64,000 nucleotides of DNA from Litorivita sp040371945 (GTDB taxonomy: Bacteria; Pseudomonadota; Alphaproteobacteria; Rhodobacterales; Rhodobacteraceae). The notes beneath the pieces were generated by a model, which was not told where the DNA came from, ran no database searches, and saw nothing but the letters and a program-made list of their open reading frames with translations. Made by a program: the position numbers and the translations under genes. Positions 33,368 through 42,073 of this stretch are shown piece by piece (the first letter of the stretch is position 1; each line of letters opens with the position of its first letter). The stretch is from assembly GCF_040371945.1 (NCBI RefSeq), contig NZ_BAABWS010000001.1, forward strand, positions 1,860,001 through 1,924,000, in the 5' to 3' direction.

Positions 33368-34072
33368 CTAAATCACTCGAATGACATCCTTGCCGACCGA
33401 AAGCATATAGCCGCGGCGCGCTATGTTTTTGACCAAAAGCTCGCTGACCATCTGATTTCCCAAAGTATCGCGCAGGCGTTTGATGCGGGTCGCGCCTGCG
33501 GCCTCTTCGCAATCGGATGAGGCCCGCCCTGATATTACCCCTTCGATTTCGGCGCCGGTCATCACGTCGTCGTCCATCCGCGCCTCGGCCAGAACGCTCA
33601 GGGTTTCCATCGCGGCGGGGGTAAGCTTGAACCCCATGTTATTGAGGTAGACGGTATTTTCCTCGCGGCTGATCAAAAGCGAACTGACCTGAATGCCCGA
33701 CCGCTCAATTTGCGCCATGCGGCGGTTCATCGTCACCAGCATCACCAAAAATACCAGTGCCGCGACCAAAAGCGCGGCGGCAAAGAGCATCAACACAAAA
33801 ATCACCATGCGATAGCCTGCGAGCGTGTCGGAAAAGGCGGTGCCCGATTGGGCGAGGATCTCCAACAGCTTGATCTCGGCCTGCGCGGTCAGATCGGTGT
33901 TCTCGACAAACAACCGCTCGACCCGCGCGTTGAAGGCATTGGCGCTGGGCAGGGCGGCGAACAGAACCGCCGCTGCCGCGATCAAGGCCATAGCAATCGC
34001 CGCGATCCCGCCGTAAACGATGCGGCTGCCGGAGCGGCGCGCCTCAGAAGCGGAGGTAGTATGGTCCGGCAT
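33368..34072 (-). CDS. Membrane-tethered winged-helix (OmpR/ToxR-like) protein
   Basis: A 234-residue protein with two membrane segments (about residues 18-39 and 90-113) bracketing a 50-residue periplasmic loop. A C-terminal winged-helix-like domain (about 140-234) carries ATRIKRLRDTLGNQMVSELL and ends NIARRGYMLSVG, resembling Trans_reg_C domains. In ToxR-like proteins such a domain binds DNA from the membrane. The start at 34072 has AAAGGAAGACC upstream. Its 5' end overlaps the next small secreted-protein gene by 29 bp. It adjoins attR but is chromosomal. The target is unknown. Confidence 0.65.
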   Translation of the reverse strand: MPDHTTSASEARRSGSRIVYGGIAAIAMALIAAAAVLFAALPSANAFNARVERLFVENTDLTAQAEIKLLEILAQSGTAFSDTLAGYRMVIFVLMLFAAALLVAALVFLVMLVTMNRRMAQIERSGIQVSSLLISREENTVYLNNMGFKLTPAAMETLSVLAEARMDDDVMTGAEIEGVISGRASSDCEEAAGATRIKRLRDTLGNQMVSELLVKNIARRGYMLSVGKDVIRVI

Positions 34073-34376
34073 TGGTCTTCCTTTGGTCCAATTGCGTGGC
34101 ATCGAACACCGACAGGACCTGTAGCAAGGTCCATCCGTTTTGCTTGAGCCGTTTGGCGGCCTCTTCGGTCGCGTCGGATTTGGTGCAGGCCCCGTTCAGG
34201 GCCAGCACGCCATAGTGCAGCTTTAGGGGCGCGTCTTGCTTGGCCTTATAATCGGCATAGCAATCGGCGGCCCGTGCGGCGGGGGCGATTGGCAGCGCAA
34301 GACCAAGAGCGAGGCCAAGCACCATCGCCGCGCGCAGGGCGCCTTGGCGCAGGGGGGTGAAAATATGTGTCATCAT
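34044..34376 (-). CDS. Small secreted protein, unknown function
   Basis: A 110-residue protein. Residues 1-37 form a signal peptide (basic start, hydrophobic MVLGLALGLALPIAPA, cleavage near ARAADC). The mature 75 residues have two cysteines, one near the N-terminus and one at GACTKSDA, likely a disulfide, and end GPYYLRF. It overlaps the membrane-tethered regulator gene by 29 bp, so co-expression is likely, and it may be its periplasmic partner. No family recognised. Confidence 0.6.
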   Translation of the reverse strand: MMTHIFTPLRQGALRAAMVLGLALGLALPIAPAARAADCYADYKAKQDAPLKLHYGVLALNGACTKSDATEEAAKRLKQNGWTLLQVLSVFDATQLDQRKTNAGPYYLRF

Positions 34377-34590
34377 GGGCTGCACTCTGCGCGCCGCCGC
34401 ACGGTTATTCAATATCCATGCCGCGCGCCGCCCGCGAAAACGGGCTGCTATCGGATAACCATGCCGCGTTATTGCCTGTCTTTGCCGCCGCGCGCCATCG
34501 TTTGAGCATCACCGCCGTCTTGCCTGATCCAACGGGCGCCTCGGCACTTTGGTTCAAGCGCAGATGCGCGCAACACGAAAGGACAACCCT

Positions 34591-35187
34591 ATGTCCCGCA
34601 AGTTTATTTCCGGCATTCTCGCCGCTTCGATTGCCATCTCGACCCTGTCGGCGGTTCCGGCCCGCGCCGACGAGCGTGACGCCATGCGCGCCGTGGCGGG
34701 GATCACCGCTCTGTTTATCCTCGGCAAAGCCATCGAGAACAGCCGCCGTGACCGCGAAACCGTGACGCGTCAAACCGGACCTTCGCGCGAAGAGATCATG
34801 CGCCGCCACCGCGAAGAGGAGCGCGCCCGTGCTCGCGAACGTGAGCGTGAAGAAGAGCGCGCGCGCCGCGAGCGTGAGCGCGGCTATGGACATGGGAGAG
34901 GCAATTACGGTGGTCGCCATGATGACAGACCCCACAAGATTATCCCGCGCCCCTTGCCGCCCGTGGTGATGGGAAACCTCTTGCCGCGCGAATGCCGCGT
35001 GTCCTTGCCGACCAATCGCGGCACGCTCAACGGGTTTGGCGCGCGCTGCCTCGAGCGCAATTTCCGCCACGCCTCGCGTTTGCCGCAAACCTGCATCACC
35101 CGTGTCGAGCGCAGCCGAGGGCCGGATCGTTTGATCTATGGCGAGCGCTGCCTCAATGCACGCGGCTACCGGATCGCCCGCCGTTGA
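34591..35187 (+). CDS. Secreted Arg/Glu-rich protein, unknown function
   Basis: A 198-residue protein with a signal peptide (residues 1-25, ending VPARA). A hydrophobic segment follows, then a striking low-complexity stretch at about residues 65-110 of alternating Arg and Glu. The C-terminal 80 residues contain three cysteines (PRECRVSL, FGARCLERN, QTCITRV) and a fourth at ERCLNARGYRI, conserved-looking as disulfides. The SD AAAGGA precedes the ATG. Likely periplasmic; no function can be assigned. Confidence 0.6.
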   Translation: MSRKFISGILAASIAISTLSAVPARADERDAMRAVAGITALFILGKAIENSRRDRETVTRQTGPSREEIMRRHREEERARAREREREEERARRERERGYGHGRGNYGGRHDDRPHKIIPRPLPPVVMGNLLPRECRVSLPTNRGTLNGFGARCLERNFRHASRLPQTCITRVERSRGPDRLIYGERCLNARGYRIARR

Positions 35188-35301
35188 GCAGAGCGGCGCC
35201 ATAGGCCGCAGGCGGGTGGAGAGGGGGCTTTGGACATGGGCCCCCTCTCTTTTTATGCGTGCCCTCTTGCCATGCATTGCGCCCTGCGCTTTGACGGGGA
35301 T

Positions 35302-35958
35302 ATGAGCACAGCACAAAAAACAGCCCCCGATTACAGCCATGAGACCGCCGCACATCAGCGCGGGTATCGCATTGTCGCCGGTGTGGACGAGGTCGGGCGC
35401 GGCCCATTGGCCGGTCCGGTCAGCGCCGCCGCCGTGATCCTCAACCCCGATGATATTCCCGAAGGGCTCAACGATTCCAAAAAGCTATCGGCCAAACGGC
35501 GCGAAGCGCTCTTTGCGCAAATCATGGAGCGGGCCGAGGTCAGCATCGCGCATGCTTCGGTCGAGGAGATCGACGAGTTGAACATCCTGCGCGCCTCGCA
35601 TCTGGCGATGGAGCGCGCGGTTGCCGGATTGTCGCGCCGTCCCGACCAACTGTTGATCGACGGCAATATGATCCCGCGCGGCCTCGCGGCGCAGGGCTAT
35701 TCAAGCGAGGCGATCATCAAGGGCGATGCGCGCTCTGTGTCGATTTCGGCGGCCTCGATTATGGCCAAAATAAGGCGCGACCACATCATGTGGGATTTGG
35801 CGCAACAGTTCCCTGGTTATGGATGGGACACCAACGCCGGATACCCGTCAAAAAGCCACAGGTTGGCGCTCGAAAATCTAGGGGTGACCCCACACCATAG
35901 ACGTTCGTTCAAGCCCGTCCACAATATGTTGTATCAACACAAAAAACTAAGTGATTGA
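35302..35958 (+). CDS. rnhB: Ribonuclease HII
   Basis: A 218-residue enzyme that cuts RNA in RNA-DNA hybrids, including single ribonucleotides. The catalytic motif IVAGVDEVGRGPLAGPV lies near residue 28 (Asp-Glu), the third acidic site in LLIDGNMIPRG, and DARSVSISAASIMAK follows. The C-terminus has YGWDTNAGYPSKSHRLAL and HHRRSF. The frame is open 24 codons further upstream; the ATG at 35302 gives the usual length, though its GGGGA is close. ccrM follows, with its GANTC-rich promoter between. Confidence 0.93.
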   Translation: MSTAQKTAPDYSHETAAHQRGYRIVAGVDEVGRGPLAGPVSAAAVILNPDDIPEGLNDSKKLSAKRREALFAQIMERAEVSIAHASVEEIDELNILRASHLAMERAVAGLSRRPDQLLIDGNMIPRGLAAQGYSSEAIIKGDARSVSISAASIMAKIRRDHIMWDLAQQFPGYGWDTNAGYPSKSHRLALENLGVTPHHRRSFKPVHNMLYQHKKLSD

Positions 35959-35995
35959 TTCAAAAAAGAATTTGACCGCGAATCGTCTTTGACTC
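35957..35995. promoter_or_regulatory. Cluster of three GANTC methylation sites upstream of ccrM
   Basis: GATTC (35957-35961), GAATC (35980-35984) and GACTC (35991-35995) lie in 39 bp, 54-92 bp before the ccrM start. In Caulobacter the ccrM promoter is controlled by methylation of such sites; the same logic is inferred here. Confidence 0.55.
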
Positions 35996-36048
35996 ATCCT
36001 GACCTCAACCAAAGAGCGCAACCAATTGCGCCGGGACCAGAGGCAGAA

Positions 36049-37152
36049 ATGAAGACTATGACCCAAGCAAAGAGTGCATCCGCGCTCCCTCTCAACACGA
36101 TTCTTGATGGCGATTGCATCGAGGTGATGAATTCCCTGCCGGAGAATTCAATCGATCTCATCTTCGCTGATCCCCCCTATAATCTACAGCTCAAAGGCGA
36201 CCTTCACCGCCCTGACAATTCGCGTGTGGATGCGGTGGATGACCATTGGGATCAATTCTCGTCTTTTGCTGCCTATGACAAATTTACCCGCGACTGGCTC
36301 AAGGCTGCGCGGCGTATCCTCAAGCCGAATGGCGCGATCTGGGTGATTGGCTCTTATCACAATATCTTCCGCGTAGGCGCCGCCTTGCAGGACGCTGGAT
36401 ATTGGATCCTCAATGATGTCGTGTGGCGCAAATCCAACCCGATGCCGAATTTCCGCGGCAAGCGGTTCACCAATGCGCATGAGACGATGATCTGGGCCTC
36501 CAAACAGGAGGGCGGCAAATACACCTTCAATTACGAGGCGCTGAAATCGCTCAACGAGGGTATTCAGATGCGTTCGGATTGGGTTTTGCCGATTTGTAAC
36601 GGCGGCGAGCGGATCAAGGATGAGAACGGCGAAAAGGCTCATCCCACGCAAAAGCCCGAAAGCCTGTTGCACCGCGTTCTGGTCGGGTCGACCAACCCTG
36701 GCGATGTGGTGCTTGACCCGTTCTTTGGCACAGGCACCACGGGTGCGGTGGCGAAAATGCTGGGCCGTGAATTCATCGGGATCGAGCGCGAGCAAGCCTA
36801 CCGCAAAGTGGCGCAAAAACGCATCGAAAATACCCGCAAATTCGACCGCGAGGCTTTGCAGGTCTCGGCCTCCAAACGTGCCGAACCGCGCGTGCCCTTT
36901 GGCCAATTGGTCGAACGCGGCATGCTGCGCCCCGGTGAGGAGTTGTTGTCGATGAATGGCCGTCACAAAGCCAAAGTGCGCGCCGATGGCACGCTGGTCG
37001 GCGATGATGTCAAAGGCTCGATCCATCAGGTCGGCGCGAAACTCGAAGGCGCGCCAAGCTGTAACGGCTGGACCTATTGGTGCTTCAAGCGGGACGGTAA
37101 AAACGTGCCAATTGACATCCTGCGCCAACAAATCCGCGCCGAAATGGGCTAA
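36049..37152 (+). CDS. ccrM: Cell-cycle regulated adenine methyltransferase CcrM (GANTC)
   Basis: A 367-residue beta-class N6-adenine methyltransferase that methylates GANTC. The catalytic motif IV, DPPYNLQLKGDL, lies at residue 41, ahead of the SAM-binding motif DPFFGTGTTGAVAK near 227, the order typical of the beta class. The extra C-terminal domain (RPGEELLSMNGRHKAKVRAD; GWTYWCFKRDG) is specific to CcrM and binds DNA. The ATG at 36049 has AGAGG upstream. A terminator follows. The gene is usually essential or cell-cycle regulated in this class. Confidence 0.95.
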   Translation: MKTMTQAKSASALPLNTILDGDCIEVMNSLPENSIDLIFADPPYNLQLKGDLHRPDNSRVDAVDDHWDQFSSFAAYDKFTRDWLKAARRILKPNGAIWVIGSYHNIFRVGAALQDAGYWILNDVVWRKSNPMPNFRGKRFTNAHETMIWASKQEGGKYTFNYEALKSLNEGIQMRSDWVLPICNGGERIKDENGEKAHPTQKPESLLHRVLVGSTNPGDVVLDPFFGTGTTGAVAKMLGREFIGIEREQAYRKVAQKRIENTRKFDREALQVSASKRAEPRVPFGQLVERGMLRPGEELLSMNGRHKAKVRADGTLVGDDVKGSIHQVGAKLEGAPSCNGWTYWCFKRDGKNVPIDILRQQIRAEMG

Positions 37153-37237
37153 CCGCCCGCACATTCACACATAGTTTTATCGGAGTTGTTCTTGGGAACA
37201 CCGCCGGTGCTTGCGGCCTTGGCGGCGGCACCTACTT

Positions 37238-37265
37238 GCCTCGCCTTCATTGGCGGGGCTTTTTT
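37238..37265 (+). terminator. Intrinsic terminator of ccrM
   Basis: An 8 bp stem, GCCTCGCC (37238-37245) with GGCGGGGC (37252-37259) with one G-T pair, a 6-base loop and six T bases directly after. Confidence 0.85.
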
Positions 37266-37290
37266 GTTGGGACGCCGAAAGGCGGGTTCA

Positions 37291-38418
37291 TCAAGCCTCG
37301 TGACGGCCGATCTTATAGGGCATCCAATCGGTGATGTCGGGGTAATGCTGTTTGCGCCACGCACGCACGCGCGGGTTCATCACGCGCCGCCACAGCGGCG
37401 GGAGCATCGCAACAGAGGCCATCAAAGGATATCCAAACGGCAATTGCGGCGCCTCGTCGGCCTCGTAATTTTGCAAAAGCGGGAAACGTCGGTCGGGTTT
37501 GTAATGGTGGTCCGAATGGCGCTGAAGATTGATCAGCAGCCAATTCGACGCCCGATGCGCCGCATTCCACGAATGATGCGGTTTGACGTGCTCAAACTTG
37601 CCGCCCCCCAGATACCGACGGGTTAACCCGTAATGTTCGACATAGTTGGTCAGCTCCAATTGCCAGACCGCCGACAACGCTTGCCATAAGAAGAGCGCAA
37701 GGCCGAGCCACCCGCCAAGCAGCACCGCCAATCCGAGCATAAGGACTTGCAAAAGCGCATAGCGCCAGAACGGGTTTTTGCGGCTGAACACCCCCGCGCC
37801 GCGCCGCGCCAACATCGAAGTTTCTGCCTCCCACGCCGAGCGCGGGCAGTCGCGTAGAACGCGGAAAAAGAAACGGTGAAACCCCTCGTTGTAGCGTGCG
37901 GTCACCGCATCGCGCGGGGTGGCCACATGCAGATGGTGGACCAGCAAATGTTCGGAGCGGAAATGTGAATAGAGCACCATCGACAAAAGCAGATCGCCCA
38001 GCCAACGCTCCAGATTGTTTTTCTGGTGCAAAAGCTCGTGGCTATAGACGATCCCGATCGAGCCGGAAATCACCCCGACGCCAAAGAACAAAACTCCCAT
38101 TTCGAGCGCGCTCAATTGGTCGGTGTGGGCAACGTAATAGATGAGCCCGAACACCGTCACAAATTGCACGGGAAACCAGATCATCGTAATGGCGCGATAC
38201 CAAAACAGGTCTTCGGTCTCGGTTTGCGGATCGGCGTTTTCAAGGTTCAAACCCGTCAGCGCGTCGAGCAGCGTAAACAGCCACCACCCCGACGCGGGCA
38301 AAAGCAACACCGTCCACCCGCCCTGCGTCGCGCCGATCCACGCCATGGGCACCAATCCCAGCGAGAGCCAGAACGGCGCGGCATTGCGAAATCGGCGAAG
38401 GGCAGAGGCGGGGATCAT
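37291..38418 (-). CDS. alkB: AlkB-type alkane 1-monooxygenase
   Basis: A 375-residue membrane di-iron hydroxylase. The histidine boxes are HELLHQKN, EHLLVHHLHVATPRD and LQRHSDHH, with NYVEHYGL as the fourth conserved motif, a full AlkB set. At least four hydrophobic segments precede the first box. It would hydroxylate alkanes or related hydrocarbons using a rubredoxin, which is not encoded nearby. It starts 6 bp after mutY on the same strand, so the two are probably co-transcribed without obvious functional link. Confidence 0.9.
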   Translation of the reverse strand: MIPASALRRFRNAAPFWLSLGLVPMAWIGATQGGWTVLLLPASGWWLFTLLDALTGLNLENADPQTETEDLFWYRAITMIWFPVQFVTVFGLIYYVAHTDQLSALEMGVLFFGVGVISGSIGIVYSHELLHQKNNLERWLGDLLLSMVLYSHFRSEHLLVHHLHVATPRDAVTARYNEGFHRFFFRVLRDCPRSAWEAETSMLARRGAGVFSRKNPFWRYALLQVLMLGLAVLLGGWLGLALFLWQALSAVWQLELTNYVEHYGLTRRYLGGGKFEHVKPHHSWNAAHRASNWLLINLQRHSDHHYKPDRRFPLLQNYEADEAPQLPFGYPLMASVAMLPPLWRRVMNPRVRAWRKQHYPDITDWMPYKIGRHEA

Positions 38419-38424
38419 CAGGTC

Positions 38425-39531
38425 CTATCCATTTCGGTCACTCAAGCGGCCAAGCGAAAGTCTATCGGCAAAGGCGCCTTGCGCAAGATCAAATGCCTTG
38501 CGCATCACCGTGGGCAGGTCCGAGGGGCGAAAGTCATGCGCCGCGACAAACTCCCCCTGTTCGGGGGCGGCGTCCATCGGCAAATCGGCGACCTGCACCG
38601 CGAGGCGCAGGTGAAAATGCGTAAATGTGTGGCGCGCCTCTTCGGGCAGGGCGCGCCAGTCGGCCTGCGCGGGCGGGGCTTGGGCGAAGATCTCGCCCCA
38701 TGGCGCACCGGGCCAGCCGAGCATTCCCCCCAAAAGCCCCGTGTCGGGGCGGCGCTCCAGCAGATAGGCGCCATCCGCGCGCCGCCCGATATAGGCCACG
38801 CCAAGCCGCACGGGCTTGGGCTTTTTGGGGGTCTTCTTGGGAAGCTGCGCCGCGGAGCCCGCCTTGCGCGCCGCGCAAGGATCGCGCCACGGGCAAATGC
38901 CACAAGCGGGCGATTTCGGCGTGCAGATCGTCGCGCCCAAATCCATCACAGCTTGGGCGTAATCGCCGCAGCGCTGCGGCGGGGTGAGCGCCGCCGCGCG
39001 CGCCATCAATTCGGGCTTTGCGGCGGGGAGCGGCTTGTGAATATCGTAAAGCCGCGCCATCACCCTTTCGACATTGCCGTCCAGAACCGTCTGCTGCGCG
39101 TCAAAGGCAATCGCGGAAATCGCGGCGGCGGTATATGGCCCGATGCCCGGCAGTTTGAGCAAGGCGGCATGATCATCAGGGAACTGCCCGCCGTGATCCG
39201 CCGTCACCACACGGGCGCATTTGAGCAGGTTGCGCGCACGGGCGTAATAGCCAAGCCCCGCCCATTCGCCCATGACCTCGCCATCCTCGGCGGCGGCCAG
39301 ATCCTCGATGCGGGGCCATCGGGCTGTAAAGCGGGTGAAATAATCCTTTACCGCCGCTACAGTGGTTTGTTGCAGCATGACTTCGGACAGCCAGATGCGG
39401 TAGGGGTCGGGCCGCTGCCCCCCCCGCAAGGAGGCAGGCGGGATGCGCCATGGCAAATCTCGCGCGTGCACGTCATACCACGCCAGCAGCGCATCGCTCA
39501 TATCGGCCGGTTTGGGGCTGCTCTTTACCAT
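38425..39531 (-). CDS. mutY: A/G-specific adenine DNA glycosylase
   Basis: A 368-residue base-excision repair enzyme that removes adenine opposite 8-oxoguanine. It contains the MLQQTTVAAV segment, the helix-hairpin-helix LPGIGPYTAAAI with the following VLDGNVERV (catalytic Asp), and the 4Fe-4S ligands C-x6-C-x2-C-x5-C (CTPKSPACGICPWRDPC). A NUDIX-like C-terminal domain recognises 8-oxoG. The ATG at 39531 is preferred over an upstream TTG at 39540. It is divergent from dciA. Confidence 0.94.
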   Translation of the reverse strand: MVKSSPKPADMSDALLAWYDVHARDLPWRIPPASLRGGQRPDPYRIWLSEVMLQQTTVAAVKDYFTRFTARWPRIEDLAAAEDGEVMGEWAGLGYYARARNLLKCARVVTADHGGQFPDDHAALLKLPGIGPYTAAAISAIAFDAQQTVLDGNVERVMARLYDIHKPLPAAKPELMARAAALTPPQRCGDYAQAVMDLGATICTPKSPACGICPWRDPCAARKAGSAAQLPKKTPKKPKPVRLGVAYIGRRADGAYLLERRPDTGLLGGMLGWPGAPWGEIFAQAPPAQADWRALPEEARHTFTHFHLRLAVQVADLPMDAAPEQGEFVAAHDFRPSDLPTVMRKAFDLAQGAFADRLSLGRLSDRNG

Positions 39532-39621
39532 GTCACGCAATCTTTATGCCTCTAAAGCGTTTCGGGGCTGTTTTGCCGCTCGCAAGCCACTAGAATAGCT
39601 TAAACACCTAGGATTCAAGTC

Positions 39622-40134
39622 ATGGCCGCAGGGCGCAAACCCACCACGCGAGGTTTTAAACAGACCTCCAGCCTTTTGCAGGAGCGTATCCGCAAAGCAG
39701 GCGAGAGCCGTGGGTTTGCGGTGACGCGCCTTTTGACCCATTGGCCCGAAATCGTCGGCGAAGATATCGCCGCCATCGCGCGGCCCGTTGATGTGAAGTA
39801 TGGCCGCCAAGGTTTCGGCGCAACGCTCAGTCTTTTGACCACCGGCCCCCATGCGCCGATGCTGGAGATGCAAAAAGAGCAAATTCGCGCCAAGGTGAAC
39901 AGCGTTTATGGCTATAACGCCATCTCGCGCCTGCGCATCACGCAAACTGCGCCGACGGGGTTTTCCGAAGGGCAGGCAGAATTTACCTACCGACCCAAAT
40001 CCACGTCAAAACCGGAGCCGAAACCCGAAGTTGTCGCGCAAGCGCAAAGCCTTGCCGCGCCGGTCGGGGATGACAAACTACGCTTGGCGCTTGAAGCGCT
40101 GGGCCGGAATATTCTATCCAAGACGAAACGCTAG
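39622..40134 (+). CDS. dciA: DciA-type DnaB-helicase loader (DUF721)
   Basis: A 170-residue protein. The DUF721 KH-like domain spans about residues 10-95 (LLTHWPEIVGEDIAAIARPV; RLRITQTAP). The C-terminal half is flexible and Pro/Lys/Glu-rich. DciA recruits the replicative helicase in bacteria that lack DnaC. The DsbA-like gene follows 13 bp later, an arrangement common in Rhodobacterales. Confidence 0.85.
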   Translation: MAAGRKPTTRGFKQTSSLLQERIRKAGESRGFAVTRLLTHWPEIVGEDIAAIARPVDVKYGRQGFGATLSLLTTGPHAPMLEMQKEQIRAKVNSVYGYNAISRLRITQTAPTGFSEGQAEFTYRPKSTSKPEPKPEVVAQAQSLAAPVGDDKLRLALEALGRNILSKTKR

Positions 40135-40147
40135 AAAGGGTTTCTTG

Positions 40148-40828
40148 ATGAACCGAAGAACGATGATGATCGGCGCCGCCAGTGCGGCTATTGTGGCAGG
40201 GCTTGGCGGCTGGATCGGCCTGAACGGGCGCGGGGCGGGCACACCGCCGAACCCGCTTGGCGCGGCCAATGCCGCCGATGACGGCGCGCAAATCGACACC
40301 TCCGGCATTCAGGAAATGACCCTCGGCGATCCGGATGCACCCGTGACGGTGATCGAATACGCCAGCTTTACCTGCCCGCATTGCGCCAATTTCCACAAGT
40401 CGGTGTTCAAGCAATTCAAGGCCGAATATGTCGATACTGGCAAGGTTCATTTCATCTACCGTGATGTCTATTTCGACCGCTTCGGGCTTTGGGCGGCGAT
40501 GGTGGCGCGTTGCGGCGACGGGATGCGTTTCTTTGGCATTGCCGATCTGCTTTACGAGCAGCAAAAAGATTGGGTCGGCGGCGGCGATCCGGTGACGATC
40601 GCCAATGCCTTACGCAAAATCGGCGTGATTGCCGGATTGGACGAGGCGACGGTGACGCAATGCCTCGAAGATGGCGACAAGGCGCAGGCATTGGTGACAT
40701 GGTACCAAAAGAACGGCGAGGCCGATGACATCACCGGTACTCCGACCCTGATTGTGGATGGCGAAAAGCAATCGGACCTGAGCTTTGATGCGCTCAAGAC
40801 CTTGATCGACGGGAAGTTGGAAGGCTGA
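40148..40828 (+). CDS. DsbA-family thiol:disulfide oxidoreductase
   Basis: A 226-residue periplasmic protein. The twin-arginine-like start MNRRTMMIGAAS leads into a hydrophobic signal (residues 5-22). A thioredoxin fold with active site YASFTCPHCANFH (CPHC) lies near residue 78; the cis-Pro loop is GTPTLIVDGEKQ. The CPHC dipeptide is that of DsbA oxidases, so it probably forms disulfides in exported proteins. The frame is open far upstream inside dciA, but the ATG at 40148 has AAAGGG ahead and a true signal peptide. Confidence 0.9.
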   Translation: MNRRTMMIGAASAAIVAGLGGWIGLNGRGAGTPPNPLGAANAADDGAQIDTSGIQEMTLGDPDAPVTVIEYASFTCPHCANFHKSVFKQFKAEYVDTGKVHFIYRDVYFDRFGLWAAMVARCGDGMRFFGIADLLYEQQKDWVGGGDPVTIANALRKIGVIAGLDEATVTQCLEDGDKAQALVTWYQKNGEADDITGTPTLIVDGEKQSDLSFDALKTLIDGKLEG

Positions 40829-41955
40829 TGAGCGGCGCAAAACCGGCCCCATTGGCGGGGGTCAAAGTCATCGAACTGGCCCGCATTCTGGCGGGCCCTT
40901 GGGCGGGGCAGACCCTTGCCGATCTGGGCGCCGAGGTCATCAAGATCGAAGCGCCGCAAGGGGATGACACGCGCCGCTGGGGGCCGCCCTTTGTCGAGCG
41001 CGAGGGCGACAAAAGCGCCTCATATTTCCATTCGTGCAATCGCGGCAAATCCAGCATCACGATCGATATCGCAACCCCCGAGGGCCAAGCGCAGATGCGC
41101 GAATTGGTCAAGGATGCCGATATCTTGATCGAGAATTTCAAGGTCGGCGGATTGGCGAAATACGGGCTGGATTACGACAGTTTGAGCGCCGTGAACCCTG
41201 CGCTGATCTATTGCTCGATCACCGGCTTCGGGCAGACGGGCCCCTACGCCCACCGCGCGGGGTATGATTACATCATCCAAGGCATGTCGGGGCTGATGTC
41301 GATCACCGGCGAGCCGGACGGCGCGCCTCAGCGTGCGGGCGTGGCGGTGACTGATCTGTTTACCGGTATCTACTCGGCCACGGCGATTTTGGCGGCGTTG
41401 CATCAACGCGGCGCGAGCGGGCAGGGGCAGCATATCGATATGTCCCTGTTCGATACGGCGGTATCGGTGACCGCCAATCAGGCGATGAATTACCTGACCA
41501 CCGGAACGCCGCCAGGGCGGACCGGAAACTACCACCCCAATCTGACGCCCTATCAAACCTTCGAAGTCAAAGACGGGCATATCATCATCGCCACGGGAAA
41601 TGATCCGCAATACCAACGGCTGTGCCGCCTGCTGGGCTTGGGCGAGATGGCCGAAGCGCCTGAATTTTTGACCAATCAGGACCGCATCGCCAACCGCGAA
41701 GAGATGACGCGCCGTTTGGCCGAGGCTTGCATGGGCTTTACCCGCAGCGAGTTGCTCGCGGCCTGCGAGGCCGAAGGCGTGCCTGCGGGGCCGATCAACC
41801 GGATGGATGATGTGTTTGCCGACCCGCATGTGAAGGCGCGCGCAATGCAGATCGAATTGGACGGCATCCCTGGCGTGCGCGCACCGTTTCGGTTTTCCGG
41901 CGCCGATCTTGCCCTGCACCGGCCCAGCCCGAAGCTTGGCGAAGACAACGGCTGA
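40828..41955 (+). CDS. CaiB/BaiF family type III CoA transferase
   Basis: A 375-residue family III CoA transferase. It opens LAGVKVIELARILAGPWAG, with the conserved LADLGAEVIKIEAP, and carries GYDYIIQGMSGLMSITG and DLFTGIYSATAILAAL. The catalytic Asp is expected in HIDMSLFDTAVS. It moves CoA between carboxylic acids; racemase-type members (Amacr) are relatives and cannot be excluded. Its ATG overlaps the TGA of the DsbA-like gene by one base. Confidence 0.85.
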   Translation: MSGAKPAPLAGVKVIELARILAGPWAGQTLADLGAEVIKIEAPQGDDTRRWGPPFVEREGDKSASYFHSCNRGKSSITIDIATPEGQAQMRELVKDADILIENFKVGGLAKYGLDYDSLSAVNPALIYCSITGFGQTGPYAHRAGYDYIIQGMSGLMSITGEPDGAPQRAGVAVTDLFTGIYSATAILAALHQRGASGQGQHIDMSLFDTAVSVTANQAMNYLTTGTPPGRTGNYHPNLTPYQTFEVKDGHIIIATGNDPQYQRLCRLLGLGEMAEAPEFLTNQDRIANREEMTRRLAEACMGFTRSELLAACEAEGVPAGPINRMDDVFADPHVKARAMQIELDGIPGVRAPFRFSGADLALHRPSPKLGEDNG

Positions 41956-42003
41956 GCGGCCGCACACTTGCCGCGAGGGTGGGCGATGTGGCGGATTTGG
42001 GGA

Positions 42004-42035
42004 GCCTCCGGCGGAAGTATTTCTGCCAAGAAAAA
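42004..42035. repeat. Copy of a Rhodobacteraceae intergenic repeat
   Basis: A GCCTCCGGCGG core followed by a TATTT element and CCAAGAAAAAG. I recall this kind of motif recurring at gene ends in Rhodobacteraceae genomes. Only one copy is visible in this window, so the repeat claim rests on memory. Confidence 0.35.
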
Positions 42036-42073
42036 GCCTTGCGCCCCGCCTCGCCCCGCCCCGTCGCGGGTGT

